From Lunularia cruciata (lineage: Eukaryota > Streptophyta > Marchantiopsida > Lunulariales > Lunulariaceae): DNA of 64,000 nucleotides. This document shows, one piece after another, positions 1 to 12,100 of the stretch; within the stretch, counting starts at the first letter, position 1, and every line of letters begins with the position of its first letter. A model generated the notes under the pieces. It was given only the letters and a program-made list of their open reading frames with translations. It searched no databases and was not told the DNA's origin. Location: the NCBI GenBank assembly GCA_948567375.1, contig OX419756.1:41926333-41990332 (forward strand), written 5' to 3'. The position numbers and the translations under genes were made by a program.

Positions 1-109
1 AATAAACTAAACACTGCAAGATACTAAACTAAACTCAAAGAGATAGTTTATTTGCTATAAGAAGATGAGATGCCAAACTAATACTTAGATCCACCCATCT
101 AATTCAATT

Positions 110-2982
110 TATCGTTGTCAAAGATGTGATATACTCCAATGATGCACTTGTCAATTTACTTAGTGTAAGTTGAATTGTAACTTCTCATTGCATGGTTCTT
201 TTTTTATTAAAAAGCTTGATATAACCTTGACTCCCTTGAATATATAATTGCCCAAGCAGATTCAGATAGGAAGTTGCATTGTCTTCAACTAGACAATTCT
301 AAGACAACTCTTTTTGAAGAATAAGTTTGGTGTCATTAGTTCTGATGGTTTGGCATGAGAGGCTTGGAAATTTGAATATAGATAGATACTTCAGATGATT
401 GGCATTAAATGGTAGGAGGCTCATTTTGAGACCAAGCTCGACTATTATAACAACTTGAAAGTGTTGCTTTGGAGAGAAACAACATAGAGAACTATTTCTG
501 ATAGTGGCAATCACTTCTAATTATCCGTTACAATTGGTACAATTTGACATATCTCATCTGGTCAACATTCTTAGGAGTTCAAGGTATATTTGTGCTTTCT
601 TTGATGATTACGCTAGAGCATATGGGTGTACAGACTCTAAAACAAAATTGGAGAAAAACTAAATTTTTTTGTTTCAAGATTTCAAGTCCTTCCCTCAAAA
701 TCAATCAAGCAAAAGGTTTTGAGGATACATAATGGAGGTGTTATATAAATAACCAGATGGCTTCATTCTTTTATGTTAATGGTATCATATATCAAAGTAT
801 AAGTTACTTCTTTTCAACAAAATGATATTGTAGAGTAAGCAAACCATACACATTTTGAGGAGGTCAAATCAATGCTTTATGGACAAAATGTTTGAAAAGC
901 ACTAGGGCTTGAAGTTGTGCATACAATGATATACTTACATAATACATCTCTAGGTAGAAAAATTGATGATAGAATGTTAGAGGAAGTATGGACAATGAGT
1001 TCTTGGTGTAGTAGCCTAACTATACATCCTAGATGAGAAAAGAAAAGAAATTTGGCTTTAGGAGGCTGAGGTAGCACTTGTGATCATGTATTGTTTGGAC
1101 TGGATCCAAAGACTATAATGTATATACTAATTTGCTATTATGAAAATATTCTTGCTTATATTTTTTTTAATCTTATTATCAATAAAATGACGAAGAGCAA
1201 AGATAGTAAGGAGGAAATATTCCTCATCCACCCATGATACTTCTCCATATCTCTATCCAAAAATATCTATGAGTTTGACTCTATGAAACCAATGATATCT
1301 TCCTTTGTTCATATTCCTCAACTTTGCTAGGTATACCTAGTCTTCTCATCCTTATCCCTACCTTAGATTCCTCTCTATCTCACCGTGATCCTATTACAAG
1401 AGTACAATCAAGTGAAAATTCATGATAGAAGAATCCACAACTTATTGTTTCTAGCTTGATAGGACCTACACTTTAGCAGGTGTTTGCACACGCACAGCAA
1501 GACAAAAAGGACAGAAAGCATTATATTTATTTTTCTCTCATTCACACATTTGATGAAAAAAGCAAATACAATGGATTTAAAATCTGTTCTATTGGTTATT
1601 GGTTCAAGTCCAATAATGCACATCTTTAATTAAATTCATGAAAGTGATGAGCTATCATTTAAAATAATTTCCTACAACCTATGAAAAATATAAATATTAA
1701 TAAGTTTAAAGTGTCATCAAGAAAAGACCATGGGAAAGCAAGTATACATAAATCCACATTGGAATATTTACCCTGGTAATATGATGAGCATGTGGTTAAC
1801 AAGGCTACACAAGATGATTCCTACTCATTCACTGCAAGAAGACTCATATAACCACCATCATATTTTCATAATTATCCATGGGGTTATTCATATGCAATTT
1901 GAAGACAACTTGTCATGCCTTGATCAAGATGTTGAAACTATTTAGATGAAGTTTGTGGTAGATGGTGAATTTGTTGATCCTTGTGAGCCAAGGTCCTATG
2001 ATCAAGCTCTATGATGTCAAAAATATAGTCAATGGAAAGTGGAAACTTTAGAGGAGCTAAGTCACACCTAACTAATCATACTTAAGACATGGTGGAATTA
2101 TGTTTTCAAAATTACACTATAATTGCTACACCAGTTGAAACTAATTTCAAGATGAATAACTAAGAGTTCTTGAAAAATACAATTTTGTATTGTGTTGTTG
2201 AAGTAAAAACATATAAATGCTAGTGAGGATGTTCATGTATTGCAATGTTGCTAGCTTGCCTAAATTTTGCATTTGTAGGTAATTTTATAAGTCAATTTTA
2301 CTCAACTCCTACTTTGTATTATCTTGCCATTGTTAAAATAAATTTCTAGGAACCTCTCCCAAACACAAGAGTATAAGTTGTTCATCTAATAAATTGATAA
2401 TCCAGGACTCTATGGATTGAAAAATTAGAATTAGGCTACCAATCATATAGATAGATGCTCAATAACAACCATATAAATAGATGGTTAATAGTAGATGTTG
2501 TTTTATTAATTGGAACAATTATTAGAGCAATCAATGTTGAAAACCCTTGGTCTTTCTACAATGGAAACAAAATAAGCAATTTCAACTGCTTCAAGGGAGG
2601 CAATTTGATTATGCCAAATTTTTATAGAATTCCATGTAGGATAAATTATTGTTTGGACCAATTGTGTCCATGCATTTGAATTCTTGTTAATACTAACTGT
2701 ACTACATGGAGATAATAAGTACTCCTTGGATATGGTTAGGAATTTTTTCAATCATTTCAAAAGAACAGATATAAAAGTTCAACATCATTTGTTGTGGATC
2801 ATATGGTTTAGGAGACATATCAATTAAAAAAATAGTTTCTTCAAAGAATCTGGCTGATGTGTTTACCAAACAACTTATACACGAGAACCATAACTATTGC
2901 ATATTGATACCATTTGAACCATATTGAACCAATAAGGACATTGAGACTTAAATAGAACTATGAATTATGAAGTAGGGAGAGA
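110..2982 (+). mobile_element. Decayed Ty1/copia retrotransposon, pol region
   Basis: Fragments of a copia polyprotein appear in the right order but in several frames. The end of the protease region reads VNLLSVS (about 118-172). A gag-pre-integrase match WHERLGNLN lies near 351-385, followed by a zinc-like CCFGEKQHREL segment (about 470-500). Integrase core pieces include KVLRIHNGGVI (about 700-735), matching the family's LRSDNGGEY, and FEEVKSMLYGQNV near 857-895. The start of the reverse transcriptase module (EPRSYDQAL, about 1985-2015) and a GLYGLK motif (about 2410) follow. The RNase H end reads NLADVFTKQL (about 2850-2880). Many stops and frameshifts make it non-functional. Gag and the 5' LTR are not seen; they may lie before the window. 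Family assignment is firm, exact limits are not. Confidence 0.85.
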
Positions 2983-3000
2983 TGTTGTTCTTTTTAGCTT
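2972..3000 (+). other. Polypurine tract and presumed 3' LTR start of the first copia element
   Basis: Just after the RNase H remnant a purine run (GTAGGGAGAGA) is followed directly by TGTTG at 2983. That is the usual layout of a polypurine tract and the TG start of a 3' LTR. The LTR's far end and a partner LTR were not found, so this is an inference from position and motif. Confidence 0.5.
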
Positions 3001-3272
3001 TTGTTTGTCTTGAACAATGGTACTTCAATCTGCAAAGAACTTCTCAGTTTTTTCAATCACCTACTTGATTTTAGCTATATTTTAGATACCAAGCTTGTGA
3101 GTTATATGTTGACTTTGCTTGAACACAATTCATCATTGAGAAAGCACTATTGAATGTTAGAGCTTTGTCTACTTACGTCTATACTTGTATGCACATATTC
3201 AAAAAAATTATTGTTTCAATTATCTAAATTCCACCAAAAATATAATAATGTTTTTTACATTGGAAATAATAT

Positions 3273-3450
3273 TATAGCATAGAACCAATTTGAAATACAA
3301 CTAGAATCAAAGTACTTGAAACCACTTAATGAGCTTTGATCCTCCACACCACAGATATAATGTATAGAACTAATGTAATATAGAACTAATTCGAGATACC
3401 ACTAGAATCATAGTACTTGCAACCTCTTTGTTGTCTTTGATCATCTACTA
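3273..3450. repeat. Two-copy tandem repeat, about 102-bp period
   Basis: Two diverged copies share 'tagaa(c)caatt..gaaatac.actagaatca.agtacttg.aacc' and end in a shared 'tttgatc.tc'. The first is about 3273-3347, the second about 3375-3450. They lie inside what is probably the 3' LTR of the upstream copia remnant. Confidence 0.6.
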
Positions 3451-4999
3451 TTAACTATCAAAAATAAAATAAATACTCAGAATATGGAATACTAAAATCA
3501 AAAGAGAAGAACTAGATGACCCAAGAATGTAATTTTTATGTTAACTCTTACATGAGTTTAAGATCACACGTCCATGATCATTTTTTGCTCGATCATAACA
3601 TTATGTAGGATACAAAAAGAGATGATCATGAAACTCTCGTTGGATCAGAACAATAAATAATTCTATTTGAAAAATATCATGTACTTCAAAATGGCTAGCT
3701 GCTCTTTCCACACTCTTTTTTTGTACAATAGCAGAATAAAACCTTTCTTGTCTTCCTTTTTGTACATCATAATATAAGATTTTTTTCTCCAATATACAAT
3801 CCATTGAAATAATCATGATTAGAATGCTATTTATCATCTACTATCGTTTTATTCTTTTTCTTCTTCTCTATGGAAAATAATGAATGGGAAAAAGGGAAAT
3901 GGGTAAGTTATGAACTATGAGTAGTTGAGGAGAGCTAAGTAAGCATAAACTGAAAATATGAGGTTGCAAAGGGCTTCAGAAACGAGTGACCTTCCCTGAT
4001 TTTTATTATGAGAGGAAATTCTGGGTTGTTGATCTAGCTTTGTATCAAGACGTACTCAAATGGTCTCTCATTACCATCTGCATGTCCTCTTTATCATCAC
4101 CGCACAAAATAATTATGCACATATCGTAATTGCCATTGGCATGCACTCAAAAACCACATCCTCATCATTTCCATTCCACTTAACAACAAACGAACAACTC
4201 CTCTTGGTTGCAGCTCCATCGCTATACGTACAATTTCCTAGGTTCTTGCCTTGTCCATTTCCATGTCTACATCCTCCTTTCTTTCTTGAGTGCTTATTTC
4301 TTCTTTATCTCAATATAAAGATGTGGACTTTCCAAACATATGTTTATATAAGGATTTTTCTTTCAGTCAATGACAGGGCAATATAAGGCAAAAAGAAGCT
4401 ATGAATAATCTTGGTTTTTTCCCCTTGGCTTATGTTAGACTATGAAAACCAAGCTCGGAGAAGTGGCAAGATGAGGATTATCTTCGTATGGTTATCAATT
4501 GATCGGCTTAATTGTTGCTTGTGTTGGGCCTAGACGATCTAAATTCCGAATTTTCTTAAAAAAGAATCAATTGCGGAAGGGACCAACGACTACGTGAGGT
4601 TAAAAGCTCTCTCTCGTAGATATTGTCATCAATGATTCGCAAGATTAGTAAAAGTTTAGAGTGTCAAAAAATCGTTTAAAGTAGGTAAAAAGAATAGAAA
4701 TATGTGCTCGTAACAGAAAGCTTTTCTGATTATGCAATGACAGAATCTGCGAAGCGCGCATTTCATTATGAGCATCAATCCATTATATAGAAAGAATCCA
4801 CTTTCGAGGAGTAGCGAAGTGGATTGAACTATATCTGAATTTACTCTGGAAAATAATCAAAATCAAGGTAAATGTACTTATCAAGGAATCTAGCTTTGTG
4901 AGACTACAAAACTGTCCGTATCGCGAAGAAGAATTATTCTATCTGAAAAGTCATACACAAACAGGAAGTTCCAGAATTATCAATACAATTGACTGCAAT
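3451..4999. other. Non-coding stretch with no recognised feature
   Basis: AT-rich DNA with only short ORFs of no recognisable family on either strand, including one of 108 codons at 4060 with low-complexity composition. I see no RNA gene or transposon domain here. Confidence 0.5.
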
Positions 5000-6700
5000 G
5001 AACTATCCATTAGTCTGTACCCCTACTTCTCCTTGTTGTCTTCATTATTCTGTTTTCATCAACCCTGATCACGGACATGTCATTCCCACTTCCTATAAAC
5101 CTTGCCTTCTGCCAACTTATCCCTGCTCTTCGCCAGAGGTACTACGTTTCATTTTTCTTCCATGTATGTGCCCTCTACTTTCAATGCTATTCATGCCTGC
5201 ATTAGTGGTTTTGTGCTTTCACATGAAACTCTTATGGGTACCAAGATCATTGGAAGGTTATCCTTCGTGAAGCGCCTACTCAACCTCCCAACAACTCAAG
5301 ACTACTTCGTTGCTGCTGATCCCTTCTTCTTGTCCGTCAAGATATTACCTCTTTTTGCACTTCAAGACCAATTCCATCATTACATATATGGATAAGTGTC
5401 CTAATGATTTATTTTAGTCTGCAGACAATTTTATATCCAAACTTTACTCACATAGCTCTATTCTCCCTCTGCTACTTACAAACTGACATAGATTCCTTGA
5501 TTTCAGTGTTTACTTTCTCACAATGCCTTCAACTCTTTAATGGTTTTTGCAACTTCAAGGATTCTGACAGATTCCATATTTCTGCTACGCTTGGAAATTC
5601 CATAAGTCCCCAATGGTCCCTAGATTCATTGAGGCAGGACATTCTACTTCTCTTTCTAAGTTATCTCATTGGATGAGCTCCTTTTTCAAAGCATTGGTTC
5701 CTTCTGGCAATGATCTTTCGAAGGATGCTTTCCCTTGGATTGGTTTGGTGGATGATATTTATTGGATTTTGGATGATTGTTTTTGTGTTCCTTTTCTACG
5801 TGTGAAGGTGCAAAGACTTTGGAATCACTTTCCTCTACTCCTCTAGGTCTTGATTCAGGTCTAGCTCATGCTACTCTTGATAAAGTTCTCTTTCAAAGCT
5901 TTGATTTCACCACCCTTTACACTAAGATTCACCTCATGATCTCAATCTAGATTGACCACACTCATTTGTTATATCTTTAATTATAAGTTCTCTCTAAATA
6001 GGGAATCCAAATTGCCAGTTGAAACCTTGGCCTTGGACTTGGACTTTAAATATAAATGGCTTTAAAGGAGAAACAACATTCTTCCAATGGTGAGACACCT
6101 CATGTTCATGGCTGTTAATAAAAATGAGCTTATTTCGTAAATGTTGTTCTTATTTGATAACTTGTGCATCAAATTTTCTGTCAAGTGGTGGGAATCCCCG
6201 TGGGGACACTCTGTGTTGTCTTCATGGCTAATTTGTACCTCTTCATCTACAAGCTTGATTTCATTTGTAGAGTAGTAGACCTTCAAGGCTTTGACCTACT
6301 GGTTAAGTTGTCCCACTTTTGTTGATATGTTGATGATCTTCTCGTAGTAAGCTCTGGTCTTGCTAACTTTAGGGACTTCATGTACAAGGATGACTCTGCC
6401 AGGGTGGTGGGATCTATCCTAAGCTATCATGCGAGTTAGTTTTTACTCACTTTGGTACTTAGGGCAATTAACTTGATTGTAGGATTATTCAAGATGACTT
6501 CAACATCTTTGTCTCCATCTATGTTAAGAAACAACTGCCTCATTTTGCTAACATTAAGACCATCTCATTACCTCATGTTCACTTTGACATTTCCTCTACT
6601 TGCAAATTAGACATCATCAAATTGGAATGTGTTTGATACAAGAGAGTTTGTAATGACAAAAGATCTTACCTTACGGCTTATAGGACACTTATTGGTATTT
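5000..6700 (+). pseudogene. Decayed Penelope-like element reverse transcriptase
   Basis: The RT domain of a Penelope-like retroelement is recognisable in several frames. One frame from about 5592 reads WKFHKSP then RFIEAGHSTSLSKLSHW, matching the family's KLHKNP...RFIaas...PLSK block. A frame shift later comes FDFTTLYTKI (about 5899-5930), matching the hallmark DFSTLYT with the first catalytic Asp. Then come VVGIPVGT...ANLYLFIYKLDF (about 6184-6255), matching GIPMGTNCAPLVADLFLF, and YVDDLL (about 6327), the RT active site. A TGA stands just before YVDD where family members have an arginine codon, consistent with CGA to TGA decay. A weak C-terminal linker follows to about 6700. I could not find the GIY-YIG endonuclease, so it is either an endonuclease-lacking type or truncated. 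Limits are approximate. Confidence 0.75.
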
Positions 6701-7595
6701 GTAGTGGAAAACTACAGTCTTCATCACATCTGTAAGAAGTTTTGTTCAGTCCTTCAATGAGAAAAAAATATACATGGTTATCATGGTCTTTGTATTTACC
6801 AAGATCCGGAAGCTTAGTTCTCTCTACCAAGCGAGGAGCTCCAATCCGAGTGCACCAGTAGTTACTCAAGTATACTTGTAGTGTTTTAGACTCTCATGCA
6901 AACAGATAACACCTGTTATGCTTCAATGTGTTTTTGTGTTTCTTAATAGTTGACCCTGACCGTGTATGTGCCTTTTGCATTTGGTTCTAATACTCTCTTT
7001 CACACCTTCTGTTTGCTATTACACCATTAATATACCTACATGTGCCATTCAAGATTGTCAGTGTACGGACACTTGGTCCCACCCTGCAGGCTCCCACACT
7101 TCTTTTGAGACCTACATTCTCACACTTCTCTTACAGTTTTAGTTAGTCAGCTGTTTTCCTTTCTTTCTGGCTCTTTGCCCTTCATACTTCTCCTATTTGG
7201 AGTTGGCTTGCCCCCCTTTCCTTGCATCCTTGTTGTTTGGATCTCACCCCTAGTATCTTGATTGAGATTCTCTTTTTGAGCAAATGTTTCGGAGAATTGT
7301 GCCTTGTTATGCTTGCTTCTCTTTTAATCTGCATTGTTGTTTCAGGGCTTCATCGGGTACATTCAATTAGTCCTCCTTGTTTGATTGCTCACCGCTGATG
7401 GTTTTTGCGGACAGCCTCATTCAAGTCCCTGTTTAATTTTGATTTCTTTGATCTTTTTGTTCCTCTCGCGGTGGGTTTGCTCCTTCTTTCCACTTGCTAA
7501 CTATTTTAGACAAATTCCACTTGCCATCTCCAGTTCACATTGCACAACATATACCTAAGTTTTCTTTCCACAACATTTGTTTTTCTTTTGAGCAG
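6701..7595. other. Non-coding stretch, pyrimidine-rich toward its end
   Basis: Follows the Penelope-like remnant. Some of it may be that element's 3' region, but no domain is readable. The last 150 bases become T/C-rich and lead into a good splice-acceptor-like sequence at 7595. Confidence 0.4.
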
Positions 7596-7805
7596 GCACG
7601 TAAGGGACTTGAGGCAATCTTGAGATTTTCAACAGAAACTTGGTTTGAGGAGTCCAGGCATTTGCCTAACTACTTTGGCACTACGTTAGGCACCGATGAA
7701 ATTATTTGTGCTTTCATGGAGGCATACTATGATTGCCTTTCTGCTTCCCTCTATGTTCTTGGTGTTTTAGGAGTCGACGAGTTCATAGCACATGCGATGA
7801 TATAA
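7596..7805 (+). other. Possible exon of an unrecognised gene
   Basis: A pyrimidine-rich tract ending in GAGCAG at about 7590-7595 resembles a plant 3' splice site. It is followed by 69 open codons to a stop at 7803-7805. The reading has balanced amino-acid composition, unlike the T-rich ORFs around it (it begins ARKGLEAILRFSTETWFEES and later contains EAYYDCLSASL). I do not recognise the family. It could be a gene fragment or a chance ORF, and no partner exons were identified. Confidence 0.25.
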
Positions 7806-9173
7806 TCGATATCTAGACCTCTAATGCATCACTCTATTTCCTTTCTACTCGGAGCGATATCATTCTTTCAAGTTTTCATAGGTTCAAGCTGACTCACATA
7901 CCTTCCTCTAATTTCCTTCCCTTCTCCTTGGTGCCATCTCACAATTTCAAGTTTTCATTCATTTCAGGCTGACTCTAGGTTCTCTCGTCTTGCTTTTTCC
8001 TAGCTTAAACATGGTTTTCTACTTGGGTTAATATGAAATCTTTCTCTTCCGGTTCACCAAGTAAATTTAGTTTTTCTATTTGCACAATTTGTTATTTTTC
8101 CATGGTGTAAATGCAAGTTATTGGTATATATATTTTACTCTTCACAAGTTTACCAATTGAGGTTTAATGTTGTTCACGGCCTTATTTTTTCATTGCGTAA
8201 GTGCAGGTATTGGTATATAGATTTTACCACGTGATTATCAAGTTAAGTTTGTCTTTTGTTATAGGTTTAATTGCTTATTTTACATATCTTAATACCTTTT
8301 CCATATTTTGGATCTCATTTACATGTAATGAATTTTGGATCCCTCGTTTTTAGAACCGCATCTATCCTCATTTCTTTATATACTTCTTTCTTTATATTTC
8401 TCATTGGTCTGTGGCCTCGCGGATTTTCCACCATTTTTCGATTTTCACGAGTTCAGGCTTTCACACGACTCTCAACTTTTATTTATCCTCATTTCTTTCC
8501 ATCCACTGCTCTGTTCACTCGCAGATTTTTCCACGACTTTTCATACCCAGACTTCACATGATTCTCGACTTCTGTTTATCTTAATTTCTCTAGTCTGGCT
8601 CGTTATGTTTACTTCCGTTTCATCCATGCTGCTTGTACATAGGTGCTGCTCTTGAATTGTTTCCAGGTTACGTTTACTTATGCTTTCATTCGATCAGATG
8701 TTGGATATTTTGTTTACATTACATATCTTCCATCTCATTTTGCATTCAACGAGTTCTGGATTTCCCATTTATCACATAGCTTTCGTCTCATTTCTCTATA
8801 TCCATTGTGTTTCTATTCAACTCGGTAGCTTGTCGACCACAGCTAGACATCTCAAGACGAATTTTTCCTTCTCATCAGGATTAGTCGACTAAAACACTTG
8901 TGATTAGTCATCACACACCGGCCAGGCTGCCGGTTTTCTACGGTCAACACTCAACTGTCGGTTTCCGTTAACCACTCTATGGTAGATCCCTCTTACTTAC
9001 CAATTGGCGGCAGTTTGTATATTTCCCCACTCCAATTTTCTAGTATAGCTCAACTCTGATATTCACAAGGATGTGTTGAAGGCTAAACTTCCCCCAGTTG
9101 CATGTATAATGATGCGTTCATGCTAACAAAAGGTTTTAAGAGATACTAAGATCAAAACCTAGCAGCAGAGCGA
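7806..9173. other. Intergenic T-rich region downstream of the helicase gene
   Basis: Strong T/C bias gives long but low-complexity ORFs (Phe, Leu, Ser-rich) that I do not regard as genes. A diverged direct repeat is present: 'ttttccac.a.ttttc....cacga.t' through 'ctcaacttttatttatc' at about 8414-8484, and again at about 8520-8580. The part next to 9173 should contain the 3' UTR of the minus-strand gene; no clear poly(A) signal was found. Confidence 0.4.
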
Positions 9174-12100
9174 TTAATGACCCGGCCACGCAGCTGAAGA
9201 AGATCCGTCAATGTCTGAATGCCTGTTCCCAGCAGTCAGTCGATGACTGCCTCCGCCTACTGGGGCTTTACAATCGGGACACCTGGACGTTTCCATCGCC
9301 CCACCACATTCTCCGATGGTATAATAGTGCCCATTGGGACACTCAAACCATCGCCCCGGACCAAACTCTGTACTCATCACTTGAACAGCCATCATGACCA
9401 CTCTCATCTTAACAGTCTTCTTAGCTTCCAAGGCGTCTGGTCTATCTGGATGGCGTTTCAGAATAGCCTCGCAAAGTCTTTCTGCGTTGGCAAAATCATT
9501 TTCGATCGTAAGGATCGCTGCCAACTGCAGAATTGCCCTGATCTCATCTTCAGTTTTCAGTGATGATGAACTTTTGGACCCAAATAGCTGAACGATATCG
9601 GCAGTGGGCTTTACGATGTCAACGAGTTCCTTTGCGTAAGTGCTATTTAACACAACAACGCTCAAATGCAACTTAGCTTGTTTGGTGTTCTCCAGGGTGA
9701 AATAAGCAAGACCTAGTCCAAAATGCGCGTCCATCAAGCCCCGAAATCTCTTCCATGCTCCCAAGAACCGGGAAACAGCCCGGTCGGGATCACCTCTTTC
9801 CAACTCCTCGCGTCCTTGCCTGACAAGATCGTAGCCATACATTCGCTTCTTCACCTCCTCCAGTTTTGCTTGCTTTGACCTCACAACATTGGCGTATCTT
9901 GTAGTTCGCCAGATTGCTGCCTTACATTGTGGACTGCCGTTTGATAACCACCATCGAAAATCAGGAGCAAGATAAGGAAAGTCCGGAACTAGATAACAGA
10001 CTTATTCCAAATACAATCTTGCAAAACACGTTCTGATCACAACTTCCAACGTTCGCTTCTCTAAGTTGCACAAATCTCAATCGACTGATAAGAGACAGAG
10101 AATGCAATTAAGCGTTGCACAGAACCGAATTATATATAGTGGTTCTTGCGAGCATCTAGGTTGGACAATGTCGATTGATGGAGAATGGGATCAGGAGGAT
10201 CTTATAGCAAATGAACTTACCACCGCTTCAGTTGAATCGCTGCTGATCTTCCTTCATTATCGCCACCTATATCATCCCCGTCCATCCAAGTGTCCAGACC
10301 GCTGACCTCGAACAAGTGCCCACAATCGATCAACTCAACAAACCGGTCGGTTTCGTTGTACTCCTCTAATGTCATCAGCGTGATGACATCAAGTGTCTCC
10401 GGATGGCAAACTCGGCATTTCTGTGGACATGGATCTCCACAGAGGCCGATGCAAGGATGCCCACACTGCAGGATTTTCGAGCAGGGTAAATCACAGCGAG
10501 GTCTCAGGCAAAATTGGTTACACTGCATGCCACATTGGTGGTGATCACACTGCCAATGGCAAGGTTCCAAGCAAGGTATGCAGATCTCACCACAGGAACG
10601 AATACACTTACTGTGGAAGCACCTCTTCTGGCATTTTCTTCTACATGGAGGGCAGGGAGCTGAGCATCCTGCTTTGCAGGCATGGCCACACGGAAGAGTG
10701 CGTCCGCATTGCATTTGGCAGGGAATATGCTCCTTCTCATGCTTACACATCCCACAAGTTCCTTCGCATGCATGCTCGCAATTGGGAAGGATTGCCCGGC
10801 ATGGTTCAGGACACGGGAAGTCCAGAGCACTGCGGTAGCACGGGATGATGACTTGATGACCACAAGGCAGAGTCTTGTTGACGGTCTCTCTACACTCGTT
10901 TGTGCAAGGTCTCCCACACTTTCTAGTGCACTTGTGACCACAACCCAGAAGCTTTGGGCAAGGGGTCTTGCACTGCTCATCATTCGGGTCTTTTGAGCAC
11001 TGCATTATCTGTGCATGAGAACAAACGGGAAGGACTTTTGACACTCTCTCCCCACAAGGAGGGCAAGGCCTATCGCCGGCACCATGGCATATTGAGCGAC
11101 AATCATGTGTGCAATCTAAGAGCTTTCTCGGACAAGGCTTTGGACAGACGACGCTTTCATGAGACCCCGGGTGACAGCGCCTTGGACAAACGTGCCCACA
11201 AGCAAGTTGGGTCTCACAAGGTTTGTTGCAACCTCCATCACGAACCGCGTTGAAATCCTTCTCCGTGTGAATTTCTGTCCTGGTGGTAGGGTGATTCTGG
11301 CAGTAGAGAACAAGCATAGAATCAAGCGATCCATTACTCTGCAGTTTAGAAACAACATCCCTCCACAAGCCACTTCTTTTTGCTAGCAACTCTGCATTTC
11401 CAAAGATGAACATACCCTCCTTTGCTCTCGTCAGAGCAACACAGGTGCGATTTGGGCTATTCAAAAATCCAATCTTTCCCTTTCCTTCCCTAGTAATTAT
11501 ATCGTTACTCCTCACTAGCGATAGAATAATGATTCTACTTTCCTCTCCCTGGTAGTCGTCGACACTGCTAACTCGAGGGAGCACTTTCTTCCATTTCTCC
11601 TCCTCTGCAACATCACCAATATGAGTACTTTTTTCTTTCTTCTCCTTACGTTCTAGTGACACCACGGACAATAGCCTGGAACCTCTTTCTCGCAGGATCT
11701 TCTGGATCTCCATGATCTGACCGGTATACATGGTCAAAATTGTAATATCCTTTGCGGTATAGCACTCTTGCTTCAGCAAGTAGAGTGCTAGCTCCACAAC
11801 AAGCTTCGCCTCCACAGTGTTCACCTTGCTGGAAGCATCGGTTCTACTATTTTCCTTGGCTTTGTGGTCGAAGAACATCAGGTTGGAGACCACTCCTTTG
11901 ACATCCTCGTACCTCGAGACGGACTCGTGATCTTGGAGCTGTGGATAGAGACATCTTACAAGGTTAGAGAAAGATGGCCTCATTCTTCGCTGCTCCCGCA
12001 ATGTAACATACTCCACTCCGCTCTGAAGAAGACGCTCGAACATGGAGATGTCCAGCTTGTGCTTCACTGCTAGTTGGTAAGTTGCAACAGAAGGGCGCAA

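Noticed and set aside
5102-5395. Separate gene in overlapping plus-strand ORFs near 5.1 kb
   Set aside because: No recognised protein; the position fits the decayed N-terminal part of the Penelope-like element.
8271-8892. Four overlapping plus-strand ORFs of 61-106 codons
   Set aside because: T-rich DNA gives Phe/Leu/Ser-rich low-complexity readings in several frames at once.
10393-10996. Plus-strand and second-frame ORFs of 84-159 codons across the zinc-finger exon
   Set aside because: They are shadows of the Cys-rich helicase exon on the other frames; the real frame matches NF-X1 fingers.
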